Source of the DNA: Bradyrhizobium sp. LTSP849
GTDB lineage: Bacteria > Pseudomonadota > Alphaproteobacteria > Rhizobiales > Xanthobacteraceae
Direction: 5' to 3'
Assembly: GCF_000938255.1 (NCBI RefSeq)
Contig: NZ_JYMR01000052.1
Location: 248,001-312,000, forward strand
Length of the DNA stretch: 64,000 nucleotides
Below are positions 34,778 through 42,791 of the stretch, in pieces. The first letter of the stretch is position 1. The number at the start of each line of letters is the position of its first letter. The notes under the pieces were generated by a model that was not told the DNA's origin, did not search any database, and saw only the letters and a list, made by a program, of their open reading frames with translations. The position numbers and the translations under genes were made by a program.

Positions 34778-35283
34778 CGAAAATTCAGGCAGCAACAGCT
34801 GCCGATGCTGCACTGCGGCTAACGGAAGTCGCGCTTGATTTTTTCGCGTCATTGGCTCAACCGAGAGCGATGCCGAAGGACAGCAAGGTCATAGCCGCCA
34901 ACGCGGCCTTTTACACCGCCTTCTCAACCGGCGACTTTGCCGGCATGGAACGGATGTGGGCGGATGACGACGCCATTTCCTGTATCCATCCCGGCTGGCC
35001 GGCCATCATCGGACGCGCCACCGTGATCGGAAGCTGGCGCGACATCCTGCAAAATCCCGAGCGGCCGCAGATCGTCTGCGCCGAGCCGCAGGTGATCGTC
35101 GACGGCGACAGCGCGCGCGTGCTCTGCATCGAGATCGTCGACGGCACCGCGTTGGCCGCGGCCAATCATTTCAGGCGCGTCGGCGACGGCTGGCGCCTGG
35201 TTCATCACCAGTCGAGCCCGATCGCGCAGATCGTCGAGCAGACCCACGAGGAGCCATCCGGCCAGAGCCGGCGGTTTCATTGA
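34774..35283 (+). CDS. SnoaL/NTF2-like protein
   Basis: Up to 169 residues. The core fold (FYTAFSTGDFAGMERMWADDDAISCIHPGWPAIIGRATVIGSW, seen in pieces from about residue 47, and VVDG-like strands to HFRRVGDGWRLVHHQSSP) is the SnoaL_3 cone-shaped fold used by small-ligand enzymes and scaffold proteins. The frame begins at a GTG overlapping the uxuB stop (34774), but an ATG at 34870 (MPKDSKVIAANAAF) matches the family start better, leaving 136 residues. Function unknown; it may be co-transcribed with uxuB. Confidence 0.75.
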   Translation: MTKIQAATAADAALRLTEVALDFFASLAQPRAMPKDSKVIAANAAFYTAFSTGDFAGMERMWADDDAISCIHPGWPAIIGRATVIGSWRDILQNPERPQIVCAEPQVIVDGDSARVLCIEIVDGTALAAANHFRRVGDGWRLVHHQSSPIAQIVEQTHEEPSGQSRRFH

Positions 35284-35295
35284 AGCGGCGCGCGC

Positions 35296-36021
35296 TCAGC
35301 GAGGGCATCCCAGCTCCGACAGATCATCCAGGACGAACCGGGCATCGCTGAAATCATCGTCCCGGAAAAATATGCTGCGGGTGATGAGCACGGGAATGTT
35401 CGCGCGCGAGGCCGCGATCAGGCCGTTGGCAGAATCCTCGATCGCGACACAGTCCGAGGGCTTCAGCTTCAGTCGCGCCAGGATCGCGAGATAGACGTCC
35501 GGCGCAGGCTTCTTGTGCCTGACATCGTCGCCGGCGACGATCGCGTCGAAGTCCGCAGCCCAGCGTTTCCCGAGCGCGCGCGACAGCAGCGCATCGATGT
35601 TGCCGTGCGAGGTGGTCGTCGCGATCGCGAGACGCTGCCCCCGCGCCCTCGCAGCCGTGAGTAGATCCGCCACGCCCGGCCGCAACGGACAGCAGCCTGT
35701 TTCGACCAACTCGGCGTAACGCGCGGTCTTGATGCGGTGAAGCTCCGCAATGTCCCCGTCCGGCAATGGCGGCGCGATCGGCTGCCTTGCATGATAGGCG
35801 CGGATACGTTCCTTGCCGCCCGTCACCCGCAGCAGATCCTTGTAAACGGCGCGGTCCCAATGCCAGTCGAGACCGCGGCAGTCGAAGGCTCCATTGAAGG
35901 CCTGCCGATGCAGCTCCTCCGTTTCGGCCAGGGTGCCGTCGACATCGAAGATCAGGGCGCGAGCGCGTCGGATCAGCTCTGACGCACCAGATGGCGCTAT
36001 GGTGGCCGCTTCTGCCTGCAT
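35296..36021 (-). CDS. HAD-IA hydrolase, CbbY/beta-phosphoglucomutase-like
   Basis: 241 residues. Motif I LIFDVDGTLAETEELH has both aspartates needed for phosphate transfer; cap region GLDWHWDRAVYKDLLRVTGGKERI fits CbbY; motif II IATTTSHGNI, lysine motif III HKKPAPDVYLAIL, motif IV CVAIEDSANGL. It probably dephosphorylates a sugar phosphate such as xylulose-1,5-bisphosphate or acts as a phosphosugar mutase. GAGGAG is 8 bases before the ATG at 36021, chosen over 36057. It converges with the SnoaL-like gene. Confidence 0.87.
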   Translation of the reverse strand: MQAEAATIAPSGASELIRRARALIFDVDGTLAETEELHRQAFNGAFDCRGLDWHWDRAVYKDLLRVTGGKERIRAYHARQPIAPPLPDGDIAELHRIKTARYAELVETGCCPLRPGVADLLTAARARGQRLAIATTTSHGNIDALLSRALGKRWAADFDAIVAGDDVRHKKPAPDVYLAILARLKLKPSDCVAIEDSANGLIAASRANIPVLITRSIFFRDDDFSDARFVLDDLSELGCPR

Positions 36022-36166
36022 GACCGACGCTCCTCGAGCCCTGTAGCGAGAGACCATCGCCCGGGGTGGCGGGTGAGTAAAATTGCAATATCTTTTGCCG
36101 GCCCCAAAAATCTCTTATGAGTGCACGGGGCGGCGCGGCCGGAACTTCGATCAGCACGGGAGACGC

Positions 36167-37018
36167 ATGCGGCTCTTCATCCTTGGCCTTGGTTATAGCG
36201 CCCGGCACTTCGTCGCCAGATTTGGCGGCGGCTTCACCCACATCGCCGGCACAATGCGCGACCCCGCGAACCGGGAGACGATCGCCGGCGTCGAGGCGCA
36301 CCCGTTTTCCGGGAGCGGCCCGGATCGCGAGACGGTCGAGCAGATTCGCGACGCCGACGTCCTTCTCGTGTCGATCCCGCCCGGAAGCCACGGCGATCCC
36401 GCGATTGCGGCATTCGCGAACACGCTGGCAGAGAAGCACAACCAAAAGATCATCTATTTGTCCACCATCGGCGTGTACGGCGATCACGGCGGCGCATGGG
36501 TCGACGAGAGCACGCCGCCGCAGGCGGCTCTCGATCGCACGCGGATGCGGCTCGCCGCCGAGGAAGCGTGGGCAGAGACGACGCGTGGCGATGTCGCAAT
36601 ATTGCGGCTTGCCGGCATCTACGGCCCCGGCCGCAATGCGCTGGCAACGCTACGCGCGGGCTCGGCCCGCCGCATCGTCAAGCCGGGACAGGTCTTCAAC
36701 CGCATCCACGTCGACGACATCGCAAGCGCGATCATGGCCGCGGTTCGCCATCAGGGCGGCGGCCTATGGAATGTCTGCGACGACGAGCCCGCGCCGCCGC
36801 AGGATGTGATCGCCTATGCGGCACGGCTGATGGGCATCGCCCCGCCAGTCGAAGAGGCGTTCGAGACGGCCGAGATGTCGGCAATGGCGCGCAGCTTCTA
36901 TGCCGGCAATGCGCGGGTCTCCAACGCGAGATTGAAACACGACCTTGGCATGACGCTCGCTCATCCGACCTATCGGCAGGGCCTCGCGGCGCTATGGAAC
37001 GCGGGCGAGGGGAGCTAG
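36167..37018 (+). CDS. NAD(P)-binding epimerase/dehydratase-like protein (YeeZ-like)
   Basis: 283 residues. N-terminal MRLFILGLGYSARHFVARF is a Rossmann motif of the short YeeZ type; further SDR features are IIYLSTIGVYGDHGGAWVDES and RLAGIYGPGRN, with a Y in YG-D but no standard YxxxK. It likely binds NAD(P) and a nucleotide sugar or similar ligand. The frame opens at 36083, but GGGAG is 5 bases before the ATG at 36167. No pathway is indicated by neighbours. Confidence 0.82.
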   Translation: MRLFILGLGYSARHFVARFGGGFTHIAGTMRDPANRETIAGVEAHPFSGSGPDRETVEQIRDADVLLVSIPPGSHGDPAIAAFANTLAEKHNQKIIYLSTIGVYGDHGGAWVDESTPPQAALDRTRMRLAAEEAWAETTRGDVAILRLAGIYGPGRNALATLRAGSARRIVKPGQVFNRIHVDDIASAIMAAVRHQGGGLWNVCDDEPAPPQDVIAYAARLMGIAPPVEEAFETAEMSAMARSFYAGNARVSNARLKHDLGMTLAHPTYRQGLAALWNAGEGS

Positions 37019-37088
37019 AGGTTCCGCTGTCTCCGGACGCGTCCCTGGTCCGCTTTGCCCGCACTTGACTCCAATTCCGCGCAGACGT

Positions 37089-37122
37089 GATCTGGGCCCT
37101 GAGCGGATCTGGGCCCTGAGCG
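37089..37122. repeat. Perfect 17-base tandem duplication
   Basis: GATCTGGGCCCTGAGCG occurs twice in direct succession (37089-37105 and 37106-37122), 37 bases before the serine hydrolase gene. Each copy contains the palindrome GGGCCC. It is probably a recent slippage duplication in the gene's leader or promoter. Confidence 0.9.
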
Positions 37123-37158
37123 GGCCATTGCAAAACAAACTCGCCTTGGGAGGATACA

Positions 37159-38427
37159 ATGAAGAAGACGATCGCGATGATCGCGACGGCGGCTGCCGTC
37201 ATCACGCTCGGTGCTGCCCGCGCTGCACCGCTGCCCGAGGCCAATCCCGACGATGTCGGCTTCTCCAAACAAGGGCTCGCCCGGCTCGACGATTTCTTCG
37301 CGCGCGAAATCGCCACCAAGCGCGTGCCCGGCGCGGTCGTCGCGGTGGCGCGCGACGGCAAGCTCGTCCACTACAAGGCCTACGGCATGCTCGATCCGGA
37401 CAAGGGCACTCCGATGCCGGTTGACGCGATATTCGCACTGGCGTCGATGACCAAGCCGATGGCAGCAGTCGCGGGCCTGACGCTGATGGAGCAAGGCCGG
37501 CTGCCGCTCCAGGCCAAGCTTTCCGACTACTATCCGGGATTTGCCGACATGAAAGTCGGCGTCCAGCAGGCCGACGGATCGCTGAAACTCGAACCGCAGG
37601 CCTCACAGATCTACATTCACGACCTGTATCGGCACACGTCCGGCCTGATGTATGGCGGCCGCCCAGACAGCACCAGCGTACTGGCGCGGCAATACCCTGA
37701 GGGCACCGCACCGGCCCTCGAGGGCGACACCCAGGCCTTCATCGAGCGCATCACGAAACTGCCGCTGGTGCATCAGCCCTCGACCGAGTTCGAATACGGA
37801 TTTTCGATCGATGTGCTCGGTGCCGTCGTCGAGAAGGTGAGTGAGCAGCGGCTCGGCGACTATCTCGCCGCCAATGTGTGGCAGCCGCTCGGCATGAAGG
37901 ACGCGACCTTCCACCCGACCGACGCGCAGCGCCCGCGTCTTGCCCGCCCGTTTGCCAACGATCCGCTGACCGGCAAGCCGCAGGCCATCAAGCTGCTGGA
38001 TACGCCGACCAGGTTCGATTGCGGCGGCGCCTGCTCATTTGCGACGGTTGGCGACTACATCCGCTTCGGACAGATGCTGCTCAATGGCGGCGAGCTCGAC
38101 GGCCAGCGCATTCTCGGGCCCAAGACTGTGCATCACATGACGACCAACCACCTCGGTCCCGAGATCAAGAACAACGTGGCGAATGTCGAGCCGCATCGCG
38201 CCGGCTTCGGCTTCGGTCTCGCGGTCGCGGTCCGGACCAGCGAAGGCCTGTCGTCGGTTCCCGGCAATCCAGGCGAGTTCACCTGGAATGGCGCCTATGG
38301 CACGCAGTTCTTCTGCGATCCCAAGGAGAGGCTTGTCGTGGTGGTGGGAACGGCGGCGCCCGGCGAGCTCAGGAAATACTATCGCGAGCAGGTGCAGGAC
38401 ATCGTCTATGGCGCGATGGTGAAGTGA
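37159..38427 (+). CDS. Exported serine hydrolase of the beta-lactamase/EstB family
   Basis: 422 residues with a signal peptide (KKTIAMIATAAAVITLGAARA). The catalytic serine-lysine pair is S96-x-x-K99 in LASMTKPM. The tyrosine region is EFEYGFSIDVLG, matching the YS/YG pattern of EstB-type esterases rather than the YxN of class C beta-lactamases, and no KTG is evident near the C-terminus. It is therefore more likely a periplasmic esterase or peptidase than an antibiotic-resistance enzyme. GGGAGG precedes the ATG. A terminator follows. Confidence 0.87.
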   Translation: MKKTIAMIATAAAVITLGAARAAPLPEANPDDVGFSKQGLARLDDFFAREIATKRVPGAVVAVARDGKLVHYKAYGMLDPDKGTPMPVDAIFALASMTKPMAAVAGLTLMEQGRLPLQAKLSDYYPGFADMKVGVQQADGSLKLEPQASQIYIHDLYRHTSGLMYGGRPDSTSVLARQYPEGTAPALEGDTQAFIERITKLPLVHQPSTEFEYGFSIDVLGAVVEKVSEQRLGDYLAANVWQPLGMKDATFHPTDAQRPRLARPFANDPLTGKPQAIKLLDTPTRFDCGGACSFATVGDYIRFGQMLLNGGELDGQRILGPKTVHHMTTNHLGPEIKNNVANVEPHRAGFGFGLAVAVRTSEGLSSVPGNPGEFTWNGAYGTQFFCDPKERLVVVVGTAAPGELRKYYREQVQDIVYGAMVK

Positions 38428-38444
38428 GATCATCGCACTGAAAT

Positions 38445-38475
38445 AGAGAGGGCGGCCGATCGGGCCGCCCTCTCT
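38445..38475. terminator. Bidirectional terminator hairpin
   Basis: AGAGAGGGCGGCC, five bases, GGCCGCCCTCTCT: 13 perfect base pairs between two convergent genes. It is flanked by short A/T stretches on both sides (ATAG..., ...TAAA). Confidence 0.8.
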
Positions 38476-38485
38476 AAAGCCAGCG

Positions 38486-39376
38486 TCAGCTCAGCACGCC
38501 ATATTTCTTGAACCAGGCCTGCGCCTGCTTCCAGGCATCTTCCGCCGCGTCCTTGCGATAGCTGCCGCGGTAGTCGGCATGGAAGCCGTGCGGCGCCTCC
38601 GGATAGATCTTGAATTCGGCCGTCTTCTTGTTCTGCTCGAGCGCCGCCTTGAGCTGCTCGACCTGGGCGACGGGAATGCCGGTGTCAGCGCCGCCATAGA
38701 GGCCGAGCACCGGTGCCTTCATCTCGGGCGCGAGCTGGAGCGGGCTCTTCGGCCACAGCGGATTGGCTGGATCGACCGGCGGGCCATAGAAGGCGACACC
38801 GGCCTTGAGCGTGCCGCTGTGGGCGGCATATTCCCAGACGGTGCGGCCACCGCGGCAGAAGCCGATGATGCCCAGCTTCGTGGTGTCACCGCCCTGCGAT
38901 CCCGCCCATGCCACCGTCGCGTCGAGATCGGACAGCAGCTCGGCGTCCGGCTTGGCATTGACGACCGACAGCAGGTCCTTGATCTCGGTGATCTTGGTCA
39001 GGTCGACGCCCTTGCGGAAGTAATAGTCAGGCGCGACCGCGAATGCGCCGAGCTTGGCGAGGCGCCGCGTCACGTCCTTGATGTATTCGTGCAGGCCGAA
39101 GATCTCCATCGCCACGATGATCACCGGCGCCTTGGTGTTGCCGGCCGGGCGGGCAAAATAGGCAGGCATCTCGTCCTCGGAGCCGACCTTGATCTGGGCG
39201 TCGCCGGCCTGGAGGTCATTGGTGTCGGTGGTGATGACCTCGGCGCGGACCGGCCCGGCCGCTAGCGTGTAGCCGGCGGCCACGGCCGCAGTGGCGCTCA
39301 TGAAGCCGCGACGCGACACCGGGGGTGGCTTGATCAGCCCGACGACGTCGGACGTCATGGTCGTTTCGATACTCAT
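38486..39376 (-). CDS. Dienelactone hydrolase family protein, Tat-exported
   Basis: 296 residues. A Tat signal is visible (SRRGFMSATAAVAAGYTLAAG, residues 21-41). The alpha/beta hydrolase triad is C174 (GFCRGG), D231 (YGGADTGIP) and H263 (APHGFHAD), and E91 in AMEIFGLHEY corresponds to the glutamate that gates the cysteine in true dienelactone hydrolase. It would act in the periplasm, which is unusual for an enzyme classically in chloroaromatic catabolism; no other genes of that pathway are near. General ester or lactone hydrolysis is more likely. Confidence 0.88.
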   Translation of the reverse strand: MSIETTMTSDVVGLIKPPPVSRRGFMSATAAVAAGYTLAAGPVRAEVITTDTNDLQAGDAQIKVGSEDEMPAYFARPAGNTKAPVIIVAMEIFGLHEYIKDVTRRLAKLGAFAVAPDYYFRKGVDLTKITEIKDLLSVVNAKPDAELLSDLDATVAWAGSQGGDTTKLGIIGFCRGGRTVWEYAAHSGTLKAGVAFYGPPVDPANPLWPKSPLQLAPEMKAPVLGLYGGADTGIPVAQVEQLKAALEQNKKTAEFKIYPEAPHGFHADYRGSYRKDAAEDAWKQAQAWFKKYGVLS

Positions 39377-39477
39377 CGGTTGATCCTTTCTGATGCCTGG
39401 CCTGATCCTTCAGGCGACGCATTCGCCAATAGTTGCCGGCCAAACGCAAATCACCAGCCTGCGAGCGCCGCCCGCGG

Positions 39478-40779
39478 TCAGGTTTTGCGGTTCTTCACCG
39501 GCGCGGTCTCGGGCATCAGGCTCATCGCGACAAGTCCGACGATTGCCGCAAGCAGCAGGTACCAGGCCGGCGCCAGCGGATCGCCGGTGACATGGAGCAG
39601 CCAGGTGACCACGAGTTGGGCCGTGCCGCCGAAGCTTGCGATCGCAACCGCATAGACAGTGGCGAACACGCCGCCGCGGATGTTCTGGGGCAGCGCCTCG
39701 GTGAAGGTGGCGTAGAACGCGGTGAAGGGCAGCGAGCCGATGGCGGAGAGGACGCCAAAGCCGACCAGCAGCGACAACGCCCCAGGCGCATGCACGATCC
39801 ACAGGAAGGCCGGATAAGTCAGCAGCAGCGTTGCGAGCTGCGGCCAGATCATGACCGGCTTGCGGCCCAGGCGATCGGCGAGCCAGCCACCAAACAGCGC
39901 ACCCGCAAATTGAATGGCGTTGCTGACGAGCGACACGCCGAAGGCCAGCGTCGAGGACACATGCAGCGTGTTCTGCGCATAGGTCGTCATGTATTGCGTG
40001 ACGTAGGTCGAGATCGTGCCACTGGCCAAAATCATCAGCGCCAGCGCGATGAGGCCAGTGTGACGACGGGCCTGCGAAAGATGACTCGTGCGATCGACGG
40101 CCGCGCGACCGGATTCAGCCTGCGGGATCGTTTCCGGCAGCGTCCGGCGCATCCACAATCCGAACGGCAGGCAAACGGCACCGATCAGAAATGCCACCCG
40201 CCAGCCATAGGAATCCAGCATCTCCGGCGTCATGGTCTTGCTCAGGATGACGCCGACCAGGGCACCGGCGGTCGCGGCGATCTCCTGGCTCGCCGGCTGC
40301 CACGCCACCACCAGCGCCCGATGCTCGATCGGGGCGATCTCGATCAGATAGGCGGTGGTCGGCCCGACCTCGCCGCCCAAAGCAAAGCCTTGCGCCATGC
40401 GCGCCGCGATCACGATGATCGGCGCCGCAACGCCGATCGAATTGTACGACGGCGTGAGCGAGATGATTAGGATCGATAGCCCCATCAGCGCAAAGCTCAG
40501 CAGCATGGCGGGCCGCCGACCGATCCGGTCGGAATAGATGCCGAGCACGATCCCCCCGATCGGCCGCGTGATGAAGCCAGCGCCGAAGGTCGCCAGCGAC
40601 AGCATCAGGCTGCCGTATTCGCTTCCGGTCGGAAAGAAGGTGTGGCCGATCTGGATGGCGAAGAAGCTGTAGGTGATGAAGTCGTAGAACTCGAGCATGT
40701 TGCCGACGGTGGCGGCCAATGCTGCGCGCTTAACGTTGAAGGGCTTGGCCTGGGAAGGCTTGGTTTGTTCTGACGACAC
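39478..40779 (-). CDS. MFS transporter, MHS family (citrate/dicarboxylate:H+ symporter-like)
   Basis: 433 residues, about 12 membrane segments. MHS signature: NMLEFYDFITYSFFAIQIG; loop 2-3 motif GIYSDRIGRRPA; second half motif DRLGRKPV. It fits proton-coupled uptake of a carboxylate such as citrate. The start is a GTG at 40779 with GGGGAA 8 bases upstream. It follows the dienelactone hydrolase gene's start by about 100 bases in the same direction and could be its upstream partner, importing a substrate or product. Confidence 0.87.
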   Translation of the reverse strand: MSSEQTKPSQAKPFNVKRAALAATVGNMLEFYDFITYSFFAIQIGHTFFPTGSEYGSLMLSLATFGAGFITRPIGGIVLGIYSDRIGRRPAMLLSFALMGLSILIISLTPSYNSIGVAAPIIVIAARMAQGFALGGEVGPTTAYLIEIAPIEHRALVVAWQPASQEIAATAGALVGVILSKTMTPEMLDSYGWRVAFLIGAVCLPFGLWMRRTLPETIPQAESGRAAVDRTSHLSQARRHTGLIALALMILASGTISTYVTQYMTTYAQNTLHVSSTLAFGVSLVSNAIQFAGALFGGWLADRLGRKPVMIWPQLATLLLTYPAFLWIVHAPGALSLLVGFGVLSAIGSLPFTAFYATFTEALPQNIRGGVFATVYAVAIASFGGTAQLVVTWLLHVTGDPLAPAWYLLLAAIVGLVAMSLMPETAPVKNRKT

Positions 40780-41056
40780 TCTGGCATTCCCCGATCTGAA
40801 AATGTGCCCGATTTAACCGCCTCGCCGCGCTGCGTCGCAACATCCATTAACCGAAAAAGGCGGTTCTCCCACCACCCGTTGCGCCATCACCCGTTGCAGG
40901 CCGTGCGCGCCTTCGCGCAATTCGAAACGCTTCGCCGCAACAATCGAGCTTGATCGTGGCCGCAACGACACATCATGTTGCCCAGACATCGCACACAGCC
41001 TGAGATTTACCCGCGAGTCTCCGCCATTTGACTGAAATTTTCAGAGGAGTTGAGCC

Positions 41057-41092
41057 GTGCAATTTACTCGAACTTTCTGTGTGACGCTCTAG
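41057..41092 (+). CDS. Possible 11-residue leader peptide upstream of marR
   Basis: AGGAG lies 7 bases before a GTG at 41057 that opens an 11-codon frame (MQFTRTFCVTL) closed by TAG at 41090-41092. A perfect 13-base palindrome immediately precedes the ribosome binding site. It lies 163 bases before the MarR gene on the same strand. A frame this short can arise by chance; only the combination of signals makes it worth listing. Confidence 0.25.
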   Translation: MQFTRTFCVTL

Positions 41093-41226
41093 TTCCACTC
41101 CCGAATGTTCCATCTCCAGAACGGAGAAGCTCTTCCAAGCGCTGTACGTGTTTCCGCTTCGAGCGAAGCAACGCTCGCGTGCTTCATTCTGACCGGCATA
41201 GATTGCGCTACCAAGGACTCAATTGA

Positions 41227-41238
41227 ATAAAGCTTTAT
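41227..41238. promoter_or_regulatory. Candidate MarR autoregulatory operator
   Basis: ATAAAGCTTTAT is a perfect 12-base palindrome ending 16 bases before the MarR start codon, a typical position for a self-binding site of a MarR repressor. Confidence 0.45.
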
Positions 41239-41254
41239 CCGATCTGGCATTGAA

Positions 41255-41833
41255 ATGAATTTGGCTCGCGAAGCGATTGAATTGTTGGGACAGGTAGCGC
41301 GGATCCTGTGGTTCGAAGGCACCAAGCATGGCATGCGCGATCGCGAGTGGATGGCGCTGCGCTTCCTCTCCCGTGCCAACCGGTTTTCCAGGACGCCTTC
41401 GGCGCTAGCGAGCTACGTCGGCACCACGCGCGGCACTGCCTCGTTCATCATCGGCGAGCTCGAGCGGCTGGGTTATCTGGAGCGGAAGCGCTCCGCCAAG
41501 GACAAACGCTCGGTGTTGCTGAGCGTGACGCAGCAGGGCAAGAAGTTTTTGGCGCGCGATCCCGTCAACGGTCTCGTCGACGCCATCGCCGTGCTCGATG
41601 ATGACGGCAAGATCCGCTTTCGCGACACACTGCGGCACGTGCTCGACCAGGCGGATGCCGCCGAACAGCGGCACCATACCGACGTCTGCAAGCGATGTAT
41701 CTTCCTCCGGGAGGATCGCACCGCCGCCGAGAACAAGACGACCGTCGAGTTCACCTGCCGCCTGTTTCGCGCGCCGATCGCGGAGGCGGAGATCGACCTG
41801 CTATGCACCAGCTTCGAGCATCACCGCCAATAG
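41255..41833 (+). CDS. MarR family regulator with a C-terminal cysteine cluster
   Basis: 192 residues. The winged helix spans about 30-100 (SALASYVGTTRGTASFIIGELERLGYLERKR, read in parts, and wing AKDKRSVLLSVTQQG). After the dimerisation helix comes an extra segment with C145-x2-C148, C168 and C184 and nearby H140/H141, unlike ordinary 140-150-residue MarR proteins. The pattern suggests metal, iron-sulfur or redox sensing. It is divergent from the MHS transporter at 39478-40779 and convergent with a membrane protein gene; its targets are unknown. Confidence 0.85.
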   Translation: MNLAREAIELLGQVARILWFEGTKHGMRDREWMALRFLSRANRFSRTPSALASYVGTTRGTASFIIGELERLGYLERKRSAKDKRSVLLSVTQQGKKFLARDPVNGLVDAIAVLDDDGKIRFRDTLRHVLDQADAAEQRHHTDVCKRCIFLREDRTAAENKTTVEFTCRLFRAPIAEAEIDLLCTSFEHHRQ

Positions 41834-41846
41834 AAGGGTCCGCCAA

Positions 41847-42791
41847 TCACGGCGTCCCCTTGCGCGGCGAATAGACGGCGCCGCCGCTGGTATCCACCAC
41901 GAGACGCCCATTCTCGTTTCTGATCTCCTCGACGCGGCCGAGGCTCGGCACCTGCTGCCCCAGCACGGCCTCGACGACGCCGTTCGGGCCTTGCAGGATC
42001 GCAATGCCCTCATAAGCCTGGCGGACTGACCAGCCTTTGACCGCCTTGCGCGGTGCCGAAGTGCGTTCGGCCGGAGCCACCGAGCCCGTGGTCTCGGGCG
42101 CCGCGACCGAGGCCATCATTGGCATCGCTGGCGATTGCGGCTGCGAGGCGACGGTTGTCGGCGCCTGAGCCTGCGCCTGGGCGAGTTTGTCGAGCTTCAC
42201 CGTTGAGGACGAGCTCACCCGCTCGATGCGATCCAGATTTTCCGCGAACCGGCCGAAGCGATCGCTGGTCGCCTTGCTCGAGAAATCGACCGCGGTGCGC
42301 AGGCCATCGAGATTTTCGGACACGCCGGACAATTGCTTGCGCAGTTGCGCGACCGTGTCGCGCAGATTTCTGATCTCGGCATTGGCCGCGACGTTGGTCT
42401 GGCTCGGTTGCGTGGTGAGATAGGCGATCACACCGGTGCAGGCGCAGACCACCAGGATAGCGGCAACCGCCAATGTCGCGAGCGGCGCGACCCATGTCGG
42501 ACGGGGCGACGGCGGCTTCGCCACGATCACGGCCGGCCTGATCACGACTTGCGCAGACTTGGGTATCGCCATCTTGTCGAGGCGTGCCTTGGCGCGAATA
42601 CGCTTCAACCCCTCGAGCGCTGCTTTTGCCGCAACTTCGTCGCTTGTTGCCGCCGACGCAGGCTTGGTGCCTGTCACGGGCTTTGCCGTTCGCGCCGCAT
42701 TGTCCTTTGCATCGCGCGCCACCGACGCCGGTTTCGCCGCTGTAGAGATATCCGCGGTCTCGTTGGGACGCGTTTTTCCATCGGACAACAT
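41847..42791 (-). CDS. Membrane-anchored coiled-coil protein of unknown function
   Basis: 314 residues. A basic, Ala/Lys-rich N-terminal region (about 1-95) precedes one membrane span (WVAPLATLAVAAILVVCACTG), then a coiled-coil-like stretch (AEIRNLRDTVAQLRKQLSGV and DRFGRFAENLDRIE), a low-complexity linker, and a compact C-terminal segment (VRQAYEGIAILQGPNGVVEA, then VLGQQVPSLGRVEEI) that resembles a small periplasmic beta domain. I do not recognise the family; similar proteins occur in Bradyrhizobium from memory. It lies beside lafR but is not obviously flagellar. Confidence 0.75.
   Translation of the reverse strand: MLSDGKTRPNETADISTAAKPASVARDAKDNAARTAKPVTGTKPASAATSDEVAAKAALEGLKRIRAKARLDKMAIPKSAQVVIRPAVIVAKPPSPRPTWVAPLATLAVAAILVVCACTGVIAYLTTQPSQTNVAANAEIRNLRDTVAQLRKQLSGVSENLDGLRTAVDFSSKATSDRFGRFAENLDRIERVSSSSTVKLDKLAQAQAQAPTTVASQPQSPAMPMMASVAAPETTGSVAPAERTSAPRKAVKGWSVRQAYEGIAILQGPNGVVEAVLGQQVPSLGRVEEIRNENGRLVVDTSGGAVYSPRKGTP

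Larger units (their letters stand above)
40780..41254. other. Intergenic region upstream of the MarR gene
   Basis: About 475 bases with lower GC than the neighbours and no convincing full gene. It holds a direct repeat around CACCCGTTGC (about 40881-40906), a palindrome CTGAAA-T-TTTCAG (41032-41044), a very short open frame with a good ribosome binding site (41057-41092), and a palindrome just before the MarR start (41227-41238). Confidence 0.6.

Noticed and set aside
37159..38427. Class C beta-lactamase / antibiotic resistance gene
   Set aside because: The S-x-x-K motif is present but the YxN and KTG motifs are not; EstB-type hydrolase fits better.
41105..41230. Continuation of the short frame at 41057 past its TAG, giving about 41 more codons
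   Set aside because: Third-position GC is far lower than in the real genes of the window and there is no evidence for read-through.
41089..41379. A 96-codon minus-strand frame
   Set aside because: It overlaps the start of the MarR gene, has no ribosome binding site and no recognisable features.
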